The notes under the pieces: model-generated
The model's input: the letters and a program-made list of their open reading frames with translations, nothing else
Database searches by the model: none
Told to the model about the DNA's origin: nothing
Translations under genes and position numbers: made by a program
Part shown: positions 45,162 through 52,344 of the stretch, piece after piece
Numbering within the stretch: the stretch's first letter is position 1
Layout of the letters: every line of letters starts with the position of its first letter
Assembly: GCF_001405015.1 (NCBI RefSeq)
Contig: NZ_CYZX01000003.1
Coordinates: forward strand, 1 to 64,000
Direction: 5' to 3'
DNA from: Clostridium disporicum
GTDB taxonomy: Bacteria; Bacillota; Clostridia; Clostridiales; Clostridiaceae
DNA length: 64,000 nt

Positions 45162-45240
45162 TTTATAAGGAAACTCACTACTCATATACATTCGTAGGAG
45201 TAAGTTCATTTTACTAAATCAAAGATTTAGAAATTTACTT
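45162..45240 (-). repeat. Family B hairpin element, copy 2
   Basis: It starts with the conserved end (45162-45201, identical to inverted 9052-9091), which forms ACTC-AC-TAC against GTAGGAGT, then CTAAATC-AAA-GATTTAG (45214-45230). It is joined directly to copy 3. Confidence 0.8.
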
Positions 45241-45382
45241 AAGGAAACTCACTACTCATATACATTCGTAGGAGTACCCTCTGTGTAACTTCAAGTTACC
45301 AAATTGAAATTTGGACTTTCAGTTAAGTTCATTTTACTAAATCACATATGCCCCTATTGGTATAGATTTAGAAATTCACTTA
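45239..45382 (-). repeat. Family B hairpin element, copy 3 (tandem)
   Basis: It repeats the conserved end (45239-45276), then has hairpins TAACTT/AAGTTA (45286-45298), CCAAATT/AATTTGG (45299-45314) and CTAAATC/GATTTAG (45337-45371). The last stem has the same arms as copy 2 but a much longer loop, as if sequence had been inserted in it. Confidence 0.8.
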
Positions 45383-45485
45383 CAGTATATCTTAAATTAA
45401 TTTATTATCCAATTATTTTTTACTAATAATAATATTTATTATGGAAAAAATATATTATATATTTATATGATAGGTTGTGATAATT

Positions 45486-46529
45486 ATGAAGATATTAAAA
45501 TTTATGTTAATTTTCATACCAATTAGTATAGTTGGTAAGTTTATGAATTTTTCTCCATCTATTATGTTTATTTTAGCTGCATTATCAATAATTCCTTTAG
45601 CAGGACTTATGGGTGAAGGCACTGAAGAAATATCCTTTTACTCTGGCCCTAAAATTGGTGGATTCTTAAATGCTACCTTTGGTAACGCAACAGAGCTTAT
45701 AATATCTTTTTTTGCCCTTAAAGAAGGTTTATTTGAAGTTGTTAAATCTTCAATATCTGGAGCTATAATAGGAAATATTCTTCTTGTTCTTGGTGCTAGT
45801 ATGTTTGCTGGTGGCTTAAAGCATAAGGTTCAAAAATTTAATATAAATGTTGTAGAAACTACTTCTAGTATGCTACTTTTTGCTGTAATAGGTTTATGTA
45901 TACCAGCTGTTTTTACTCATACTTTAAATCAATCATTATTAAATACTCGTTATGAAGGTCTAACTTTAGTAGTTGCAATAATTATGTTCATATTGTATCT
46001 ATGCAGTTTATTCTTTTCTTTTTTTACTCATAAGGATTTATATTCTGTGACATACGAAGAAGAAGGAAAAGCTAAATGGTCATTAAAAAAAGCTATTATC
46101 GTGTTAGTAGTAGCTACTATATTAATTGCCATTGAAAGTGAATTTTTAGTAAGTGGAGTTGAAGATATTACATCCAAATTAGGTTTAAGTGAATTTTTTG
46201 TAGGTATAATATTAATCCCTATTATAGGTAATGCTGCTGAGCATACTACAGCTATTACAATGGCATTAAAAGATAAGATGGATGTGGCTCTTGAAATAGC
46301 TCTAGGTTCTAGTTTACAAGTTATACTATTCGTTGCTCCTATACTTATATTTTTAAGTCTATTATTCACACCAATGAGCATAATTTTTAACCAATTTGAA
46401 CTTGTTGCTTTGATAGTATCAGTTCTTATTGCAAACAAAGTTGCAGGAGATGGTCAATCAAATTGGCTTGAAGGTGCACAATTAATGGCTGTATACCTTA
46501 TAATTGCTGCAGGTTTCTTTATTATATAA
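45486..46529 (+). CDS. Calcium/proton exchanger (CAX family)
   Basis: A 347-aa antiporter with eleven predicted helices. The two CAX alpha-repeats are clear: GGFLNATFGNATELIISFFALKEG and IIGNAAEHTTAITMALKDKMDVAL, each with the ion-binding GNA(T/A)E motif. An acidic cytoplasmic loop lies between. It exports Ca2+ (possibly other divalent cations) in exchange for protons. ATG 45486 is used, with AGGTTGTGA upstream. The frame also permits GTG 45477. A shared bidirectional terminator follows. Confidence 0.92.
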   Translation: MKILKFMLIFIPISIVGKFMNFSPSIMFILAALSIIPLAGLMGEGTEEISFYSGPKIGGFLNATFGNATELIISFFALKEGLFEVVKSSISGAIIGNILLVLGASMFAGGLKHKVQKFNINVVETTSSMLLFAVIGLCIPAVFTHTLNQSLLNTRYEGLTLVVAIIMFILYLCSLFFSFFTHKDLYSVTYEEEGKAKWSLKKAIIVLVVATILIAIESEFLVSGVEDITSKLGLSEFFVGIILIPIIGNAAEHTTAITMALKDKMDVALEIALGSSLQVILFVAPILIFLSLLFTPMSIIFNQFELVALIVSVLIANKVAGDGQSNWLEGAQLMAVYLIIAAGFFII

Positions 46530-46548
46530 TTAAAAACTGCAATAAAAT

Positions 46549-46588
46549 TGGCATATTAAATAGCTTTTTTAGCTTATTTAATATGCCA
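46549..46588. terminator. Bidirectional terminator after the CAX gene
   Basis: TGGCATATTAAATA pairs with TATTTAATATGCCA (with an AGC/GCT extension) and lies between convergent genes. Confidence 0.85.
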
Positions 46589-46595
46589 TCATTTT

Positions 46596-46742
46596 TTAAT
46601 AATTATTTTTTTCTTCTGAATTAAAAACTTTGGATAGGTCTATACCTAACTCTCTACAAGCTTCTTCTAGGCTACAACCCATTTCATCTACATATTTAGC
46701 TACATACGAATTCAAATCAATTTGTGCATATGTGCATTCCAT
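46596..46742 (-). CDS. 48-residue acidic protein, unknown function
   Basis: A 48-aa ORF reading MECTYAQIDLNSYVAKYV and then an acidic helix-like segment with three cysteines in all (residues 3, 23 and 29), ending NNY. It has an excellent ribosome site (TTAGGAGG, 7 bases before ATG), its own terminator and sensible codon use, so it is probably real. I recognise no family. The pattern DEMGCSLEEACRELGIDLSK looks like a short helix-turn-helix-like or degron-like helix pair, which is a guess. It is separated from the electron-transfer cluster by a terminator at 46911-46945. Confidence 0.6.
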   Translation of the reverse strand: MECTYAQIDLNSYVAKYVDEMGCSLEEACRELGIDLSKVFNSEEKNNY

Positions 46743-46910
46743 CCCTATTCCTCCTAACCTTTAATTATTATTACTTATATAAAACTATTATTAAACTATT
46801 TTATGTATGTCTTACAAATTTTTACACCGGTATAACTTGTCCTATTATTATATATTATTTTTTCTTAAAATTCTATATTTTTTAATTTTTCTGTCAATTT
46901 ATTTATATAA

Positions 46911-46945
46911 AAAAACAAGAAGCTAAAAATTAGCTTCTTGTTTTT
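46911..46945 (-). terminator. Terminator of the FMN-lipoprotein operon
   Basis: A perfect 16-bp stem (AAAAACAAGAAGCTAA / TTAGCTTCTTGTTTTT) with a 3-nt loop. It lies two bases past the Gx-transporter stop. Confidence 0.85.
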
Positions 46946-46947
46946 AA

Positions 46948-47439
46948 CTATGTAAATTTTACTCTTGAACTTGTTTCTTTTGCTGCAATTCCAACTAATA
47001 TTCCTGTTGGAATAGCAGTTATAAATAATATTGGTAATATTGCAGCTAGTGCAACATTATTATATAAGAACGTAATAACTATTATTTGTCCTATATTATG
47101 AAATACAGCACTTATAATAGAAATTCCTATCATCGATTGCTTTGTGAACTTCTTCATAAAGATAATCGCTAAACTACTTAATAGTACTCCACCACTTGAT
47201 ATCCAAAAAGTACTTGTTAAGAATGTTCCTCTTAATAGAGATCCCAATAATACTCTCATAGAGTTAACTAAAATAAGTTCTTTTACATCAAAAAGTTCCA
47301 TAGTTACTAAAGCAATAATATTTGCAAGTCCTAGCTTTGCTCCATATGGCAATGGTACTGCTATCATACTTTCAAATACCTGTAGCGCTATAGCCATAGA
47401 TGTAAGCAATGCTAAGTAAATAAGTCGCTTAGTCTTACT
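46948..47439 (-). CDS. Gx transporter family / heptaprenyl diphosphate synthase component I-like membrane protein
   Basis: A 163-aa membrane protein with five helices, family Hpre_diP_synt_I, now often called Gx transporter. Visible marks are LALLTSMAIALQVFESMI, PYGAKLGLANIIALVTM and LLGSLLRGTFLTSTFW. The fold resembles ECF S-components. The start ATG 47439 overlaps the stop of the NusG-domain gene (GATGAGTAA). In Listeria the equivalent membrane protein (EetB) works with a NusG-II-domain partner in flavin-based extracellular electron transfer. The same three-gene neighbourhood is seen here. Confidence 0.82.
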   Translation of the reverse strand, partial: SKTKRLIYLALLTSMAIALQVFESMIAVPLPYGAKLGLANIIALVTMELFDVKELILVNSMRVLLGSLLRGTFLTSTFWISSGGVLLSSLAIIFMKKFTKQSMIGISIISAVFHNIGQIIVITFLYNNVALAAILPILFITAIPTGILVGIAAKETSSRVKFT

Positions 47440-47782
47440 CATCAAACTGGCCTTCCATTCCAACCATTACTTCATTAGGTAAGCATAGTATCGGTAAATA
47501 TCCGTCACTGTCTACCCAGCCCATAGCTGAACAAACATGGTTTGGACACTCTTCATCGGTAATTCTAAACTTACCATCCTTAACCTCTACTACAAGCTCT
47601 CCATAACTACCTTGAATAGTATATCTTCCATCCACTTTAGGATCTAGTCTTTCAACAACTGTATTGCCGTGTATAACTTCTATAGAAGGTCCTTTAGGTC
47701 TCATAAGTGTATATCCTATCCAAATTATAAGACTTATTCCTATGATTATAGTAATTAACTTTATGTCTTTTTTACTTAGCAT
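47435..47782 (-). CDS. NusG domain II-containing membrane protein
   Basis: A 115-aa protein with one N-terminal helix (about residues 9-27) and an extracytoplasmic NusG_II-type beta domain. The segment DEECPNHVCSAMGWVDSDG holds the family's C-x3-C pair, and LPILCLPNEV follows. It is not the transcription factor NusG. Proteins of this type sit next to FMN-binding lipoproteins and Gx transporters. ATG 47782 is chosen because AGGGTGA lies 5 bases upstream. The neighbouring frame start is GTG at 47791. Confidence 0.85.
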   Translation of the reverse strand: MLSKKDIKLITIIIGISLIIWIGYTLMRPKGPSIEVIHGNTVVERLDPKVDGRYTIQGSYGELVVEVKDGKFRITDEECPNHVCSAMGWVDSDGYLPILCLPNEVMVGMEGQFDE

Positions 47783-47809
47783 AAACTTCACCCTTTGTTT
47801 TTTATTATA

Positions 47810-48136
47810 CTATTTAGATTCTAAAGCAGATTTTACAGCATCAATAATTGCAGTTGATGTTACTGTAGCACCTGAAACTACTTCAACGTCAGCTGAGTTA
47901 GCTTCTACTATTTTACCTGGAAGCTCTTCTATAGCTTTTGATCCGATTCCTTGAGTTTCGCTATCTCCTGTTGCAGTAACAGCTGTGATTTTATCTCCAT
48001 CAACTGTAACTTCTACAGTAACTTCTCCACCGAAACCTTCAGCTTTTCCAGTTAACTTTTCTCCTGATTCTTTGCTTCCGCATCCTACTAATAATGTTGC
48101 TGCTAATAATGTAGCTGCTATAACTCTTAATTTCAT
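47810..48136 (-). CDS. FMN-binding domain lipoprotein
   Basis: A 108-aa lipoprotein. The signal peptide ends in the lipobox LLVGC (Cys18 would be lipidated). The rest is a single FMN_bind domain with GGEVTVEVTVDGDKIT and the flavinylation motif SGATVTSTA, where an ApbE/FmnB enzyme attaches FMN to Thr. Listeria PplA has two such domains. This has one. It probably passes electrons at the outer face of the membrane. It is the first gene before NusG-II and Gx genes. A perfect 11-nt dyad lies 27 bases upstream of the start. No ApbE gene is in the window. Confidence 0.87.
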   Translation of the reverse strand: MKLRVIAATLLAATLLVGCGSKESGEKLTGKAEGFGGEVTVEVTVDGDKITAVTATGDSETQGIGSKAIEELPGKIVEANSADVEVVSGATVTSTAIIDAVKSALESK

Positions 48137-48162
48137 AATCGAGTCCATCCCTTCCACTTATA

Positions 48163-48187
48163 TTTACATTAATATTATTAATGTAAA
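48163..48187. promoter_or_regulatory. Perfect 11-nt dyad at the head of the FMN-lipoprotein operon
   Basis: TTTACATTAAT and ATTAATGTAAA flank a 3-nt ATT. It sits 27 bases before the lipoprotein start, where a repressor would block transcription. The length and AT-rich symmetry resemble Fur/PerR-type sites, but the match is not exact. Confidence 0.6.
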
Positions 48188-48222
48188 GTTAATTTATTGT
48201 CAATGCTTTTTAATTAAAGAAA

Positions 48223-48255
48223 ATTATGAATTTATTTTTAAATAAAATTCATAAT
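48223..48255. other. Palindromic hairpin in the intergenic region
   Basis: ATTATGAATTT pairs with AATTCATAAT with small inner mismatches. The 345-base gap 48158-48502 otherwise shows no gene. This could be a second regulatory stem upstream of the lipoprotein operon. Confidence 0.4.
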
Positions 48256-48468
48256 CAACGCAGACAAGCTATAGCCTTATTTCCATTGTAAATCTCCACA
48301 AACCATTTAGCTATTTCTTACATTTATAGAATTAAATTAATAAATTTCACAAAAATCAGTAATTCAAATCGACATTATACAATAATTTTTTTACACGTAT
48401 TACTTTAACATATTTTAATTTAACTTTCAAATATGTGTATAATTTGTTAATATTAATTTAAAACTGAT

Positions 48469-48498
48469 AAAAGAGCTAACGTTTTCGCTAGCTCTTTT
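48469..48498 (-). terminator. Terminator of the U32 gene
   Basis: AAAAGAGCTAAC pairs with G-TAGCTCTTTT, five bases past the stop, T-rich at the end. Confidence 0.85.
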
Positions 48499-48502
48499 CT
48501 AA

Positions 48503-49735
48503 TTAAACTAATGCTTTTCTAATAAAACTATTCTTTTCTAACTCAAATGGAACTTTAACTTTACATATCATTCCTGGATGTGGACATCCATCTATTTCCT
48601 CTCCAGCTTCATTAAACAATACATCAACTGTAAAAGATTCACCAGTAATTTCTGGTGATAATATTTCTACAATGTCACCTTTTACAAATTTATTTCTTTG
48701 TCTACACGTAGCTAATCCAGTTTCTTTATCATAGTCTAATACAAGCGCTACTACATCATACTCTCTTACGTGATTGTTTGTATCAAATATAAGCCCTTCT
48801 TCCATAGGTTCATTAAAGAAAAATCCAGTATGGTATCTTCTATGAGCTACCTTATACATTTCATCTAATAAATACTTTGGTAATTTATAGTTTTCAGGAT
48901 CTTCAAAATATAAATCTATAGCTTTTCTATACGCACTTACAACTATAGCTACATAATATTCACTCTTATTTCTTCCTTCTATCTTTAATGATGATATCCC
49001 AGCCTTCATAAGCTCTGGAATATGCTCTATCATGCATAAATCCTTAGAGTTCATTATATATGTTCCATATTGATCCTCTTCTATAGGGAAGTATTCATTT
49101 GGTCTTTTTTCTTCAACTAATGAATATTTCCATCTACAGCTTTGTGCACATGCTCCTCTATTTGAATCTCTTCCAGCCATATAGCTTGAAAGTAAGCATC
49201 TTCCTGAATACGAAATGCACATTGCCCCATGAACAAATACTTCTAGTTCTAAATCTTCAGGAATATTTTCACGTACTTCAATTATATCTTTTAAAGAGCA
49301 TTCTCTTCCTAAAACTACTCTCTCTGCTCCCATCTTATGCCACATATTACATGCTTCATAATTTACAGTATTAGCTTGTGTACTTATATGTATAGGTAAT
49401 TTAGTATATTTTTGAACAAGAGAGAATACTCCTAGGTCTGATACTAAAACTGCATCTATCCCTACTTCCTCCAGCTTCTTTAAATGCTCTGCAAGTTTTT
49501 CTAAATCTGAATTTCTTGGCATTATGTTAACAGTACAGTACATCTTCTTTCCATACTCTCTAGCTATCTTCACACCTTCTGCCATTTCCTCATAAGAGAA
49601 GTTTTGTGCAGCAGCTCTTAGTGAAAAAGATTGCCCTCCAAAATAAACTGCATCAGCACCATATTGAAATGCTATCTTTAATTTTTCTAAACTCCCAGCA
49701 GGAGCTAATAATTCAGGTTTCTTATACTTAGTCAT
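48503..49735 (-). CDS. U32 family protein, TrhP-like (tRNA uridine hydroxylation)
   Basis: A 410-aa U32-family protein once annotated as peptidase. It begins PELLAPAGSLEKLKIAFQYGADAVYFGG, then has HISTQANTVN, and a cysteine set in HGAMCISYSGRCLLSSYM and RGACAQSC that would hold an iron-sulfur cluster. The C-terminal domain includes SLKIEGRNKSEYY. In E. coli and B. subtilis TrhP-type members use prephenate for 5-hydroxyuridine formation in tRNA. AGAGGAAG precedes ATG. It is a single gene with its own terminator. The 197-base gap upstream holds a hairpin array. Confidence 0.88.
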   Translation of the reverse strand: MTKYKKPELLAPAGSLEKLKIAFQYGADAVYFGGQSFSLRAAAQNFSYEEMAEGVKIAREYGKKMYCTVNIMPRNSDLEKLAEHLKKLEEVGIDAVLVSDLGVFSLVQKYTKLPIHISTQANTVNYEACNMWHKMGAERVVLGRECSLKDIIEVRENIPEDLELEVFVHGAMCISYSGRCLLSSYMAGRDSNRGACAQSCRWKYSLVEEKRPNEYFPIEEDQYGTYIMNSKDLCMIEHIPELMKAGISSLKIEGRNKSEYYVAIVVSAYRKAIDLYFEDPENYKLPKYLLDEMYKVAHRRYHTGFFFNEPMEEGLIFDTNNHVREYDVVALVLDYDKETGLATCRQRNKFVKGDIVEILSPEITGESFTVDVLFNEAGEEIDGCPHPGMICKVKVPFELEKNSFIRKALV

Positions 49736-49823
49736 CTTCTATCTTCCTCTGTTTTTAATATTTATGAATTTATTATTACTCATTTATTAATATTAAACAA
49801 TAGTTTTTTAACCCTAAGTAAAT

Positions 49824-49935
49824 TCTTTTCACCTTTGCGAAATAAATATTTCACTTAACACAGTTACTTTTCCTTATTCACATAGTGAATCTTTTCACCT
49901 AACATCCGGTTACTTTTCCCATTAGCTCCAGCTAA
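49824..49935. repeat. Hairpin array resembling half of a family A element
   Basis: Hairpins GAAATA/TATTTC (49839-49852), ATTCAC-ATA-GTGAAT (49876-49890), TAAC/GTTA (49900-49912) and TTAGCT-CC-AGCTAA (49922-49935) are joined by CTTTTCACC and ACTTTTCCC linkers. Only the right-half linker type is present, with no complementary left half. The last hairpin contains the stop codon of the SDR gene. Confidence 0.6.
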
Positions 49936-50798
49936 CTATTAACTATCTCTCCTCCGTTTACGTGAATAGTTTGACCTGTTATATATGATGCATTTTCAGA
50001 AGCTAAAAATACATAAGCACCTGCACACTCTACCAGTTGCCCTGCTCTTCCCATAGCAACATTTTGACCAAAGGATGCTACTTCCGTCTTAGTAAATGAT
50101 GCTGGTATAAGAGGAGTCCATATTGGTCCTGGTGCAACTTCATTTACTCTTATATTTTTCTTTGCTTTTGCTAGTTCTATGGCAAGTGATCTTGTAAGTG
50201 CAGTAATAGCTCCTTTTGTCATGGAATAATCAACAAGCTTTTCATTTCCCTTAAATGCTACCACTGAAGCTGTATTAATTATGCAAGATCCTGAAGTCAT
50301 ATGTTTTAATGACTCTCTTGTCATATAAAAAGTTCCATATATATTAGTTTTCATAGTTTTATCAAACTGCTCATCTGTTATATCTTTAAAATCTTTATCT
50401 TCATATTGAACTGCTGCGTTGTTAACTAATATATCAATTTTTCCATACTCTTTAATTGTTGTTTCTACAACATTTTTACAAAACTCTACCTCACTAATAT
50501 CTCCAGAAATTATTGTACATCTCCTACCATTTTCCTCAACTAATTTCTTAGTTTCTTCAGCATCTCTATGCTCATTGAAATATACAATAACTATATCTGC
50601 ACCTTGTTTTGCATAAGCTATTGAAACAGCTCTCCCTATTCCACTATCTCCACCTGTAATTATTGCTACTTTACCATTTAAAGTATCACCTTTTTTATTA
50701 TAGCTAGGATGGTCAAATATAGGTCTTGGATTCATTTCACACTCAAATCCTGGTTGATGTTTTTGCTCTTGCATAGGAAAAGATTTTGGAAATTCCAT
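49932..50798 (-). CDS. SDR family oxidoreductase (YghA/general-stress type)
   Basis: A 288-aa classical short-chain dehydrogenase with the N-terminal extension (PMQEQKHQPGFECEMNPRP) typical of YghA/YhdF/GsiB-operon SDRs. The NAD(P) site is TGGDSGIGRAV, NNAA is the second motif, and the catalytic triad is Ser (TASV), Tyr and Lys (YSMTKGA). The C terminus has GQTIHVNGGE. Aldehydes or keto groups are the general substrates, but the specific one is unknown. AAGGAGG precedes ATG 50798. Confidence 0.88.
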   Translation of the reverse strand: MEFPKSFPMQEQKHQPGFECEMNPRPIFDHPSYNKKGDTLNGKVAIITGGDSGIGRAVSIAYAKQGADIVIVYFNEHRDAEETKKLVEENGRRCTIISGDISEVEFCKNVVETTIKEYGKIDILVNNAAVQYEDKDFKDITDEQFDKTMKTNIYGTFYMTRESLKHMTSGSCIINTASVVAFKGNEKLVDYSMTKGAITALTRSLAIELAKAKKNIRVNEVAPGPIWTPLIPASFTKTEVASFGQNVAMGRAGQLVECAGAYVFLASENASYITGQTIHVNGGEIVNS

Positions 50799-50873
50799 AT
50801 CTATGCCTCCTTAATTTATTAATTGTCATAGATTAGTATTCCCAAAATCTTTATTGTAATTTATATTCACTTT

Positions 50874-51869
50874 TTAAGATGATGAACTTGCTGCAGCTGC
50901 TGATGCTGCTGCAGCTGAAGAAATTAAAACTGCTGTTTGCATAGCTATAGACACAGTTAATGCAATATTATTAGTATTAATTATAATATTTTCTTTTATG
51001 TTATTATCTAAAGTATCTAGATAATCAATTGAAACTAATGTTGCAGAAATCATATTTCTAAAATTACTTCCTAAAGCAAAGTTCCCAAATCCTTTTTCTT
51101 TCTTTAAATTCATACTTACATCTGCAATATTCATAGCAAAATCTTCTTTATTATCAGCTAAAAAAGTTATTATTCCAAGCATTGGTATAAAGTAATCTTT
51201 TAAAGGAACATTCTTCTCTTTCATAATTGAGTTCATTGCTAATACTTCGTCACACTTTTGTATTGAAGGTAAATTTATTAAAGACAAAATATGTGATAAG
51301 GATTGAATATTATTACTATAAGAAATCCTATTGTCCTTTAAATACTGATAGCTTTCTTCTATCTCATTAAAGGTTTCTTCTAAATTAGCTGAAGTTGTAG
51401 CTATTATTGCTGCATTTGCAATATCTTCTTGACCAGTTAAAAATCTATGATGCTTTTTCATATAGTCATATGCTACTCTAGTATTTCTTACTGAATCATC
51501 AACATTAACTCTATACCTTGCATTAAATATTACCTGTGCTGCCATAACTAAATATTCATTAGTAAAAAATTCATCCTTTAACTTATCATAAATAGATATA
51601 ATTTCCTTTAAGCTATATTCCATATCATCTTCAAATGAAATTGTTATTGCAGTGGTTAACTTATTAATCCCTCTAAAATTTGAAAACATAGAAGTATTTT
51701 TCTTAATTATATCTAATGCCAAATTGATTCTATCTGTATCTACTCTTTGGTTTTTCATTGTACAAGTTAATGCACTACTCTTTATTTGAAATCCATACAT
51801 TCCCCATGAACCTTTTACATCCTCTAAAGCTTTATTATTTTCTAAAAACAAATTAATTTTCTCATTCAT
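50874..51869 (-). CDS. DUF4003 family protein
   Basis: A 331-aa protein, mostly helical, matching the DUF4003 family as I recall it. The body (residues 1-315) has repeated helical segments (DRINLALDIIKKNTSMFSNFRG, DEFFTNEYLVMAAQ, RYRVNVDDSVRNTRVAYDYMKK). The end is odd: a C-terminal SSAAAASAAAASSSS low-complexity tail, like the C-terminal Ala/Ser tail seen in some relatives. No catalytic motif is recognised. ATG 51869 is used (GGGGTGAG upstream). It has no operon partner in the window. Confidence 0.75.
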   Translation of the reverse strand: MNEKINLFLENNKALEDVKGSWGMYGFQIKSSALTCTMKNQRVDTDRINLALDIIKKNTSMFSNFRGINKLTTAITISFEDDMEYSLKEIISIYDKLKDEFFTNEYLVMAAQVIFNARYRVNVDDSVRNTRVAYDYMKKHHRFLTGQEDIANAAIIATTSANLEETFNEIEESYQYLKDNRISYSNNIQSLSHILSLINLPSIQKCDEVLAMNSIMKEKNVPLKDYFIPMLGIITFLADNKEDFAMNIADVSMNLKKEKGFGNFALGSNFRNMISATLVSIDYLDTLDNNIKENIIINTNNIALTVSIAMQTAVLISSAAAASAAAASSSS

Positions 51870-52065
51870 AATTCTCACCCCATAGTCTTCCTTTAATTTA
51901 TTATAAGTTATTTTATAACTCTTTTCAAGTTAATTTTTACCATTTGTTCAGATGTATATTTTTTTATATTTTCCTTAGCTTTTGTTATTCTTATATTCTT
52001 CTTATTCCACTTTTCAAAAATCCTTATATATATTTCTTTTTTTGTTTTTATATTGTTTTATTAGA

Positions 52066-52105
52066 GTAACAGAAGTGATACTACTACTCGTATCACTTCT
52101 GTTAC
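52066..52105. repeat. 16-bp perfect hairpin with adjacent short direct repeats
   Basis: GTAACAGAAGTGATAC and GTATCACTTCTGTTAC flank 8 bases. Its right arm is the first of three direct repeats of the form GTATCACT-x-GTTACTA (52090, 52114 and 52158). A 77-codon minus frame runs through it (52014-52247) but has no ribosome site. It may end transcription of the BceAB-like genes. The 475-base gap 51870-52344 shows no supported gene. Confidence 0.6.
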
Positions 52106-52344
52106 TATTACTAGTATCACTACCGTTACTACTGATATTTAATTTAATTTCAATAGTATCACTTAAGTTACTACTGATATTTAAAATCATATTACTTACC
52201 CTTATAAAACCATAATTACATTTAATAATAATTACACTTACTTTCATATTTAATTTCTTAATATATAATTACTTTAACACCCTATTGTTTGCTGAATATT
52301 TGTCTGATATTTGTTTAAAATTTATTTTATTTGTTTTATTTGCT

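Noticed and set aside
52014..52247. 77-codon Ser/Asp-rich minus-strand frame
   Set aside because: No ribosome site, and the repetitive protein is explained by the hairpin and direct repeats in the DNA.
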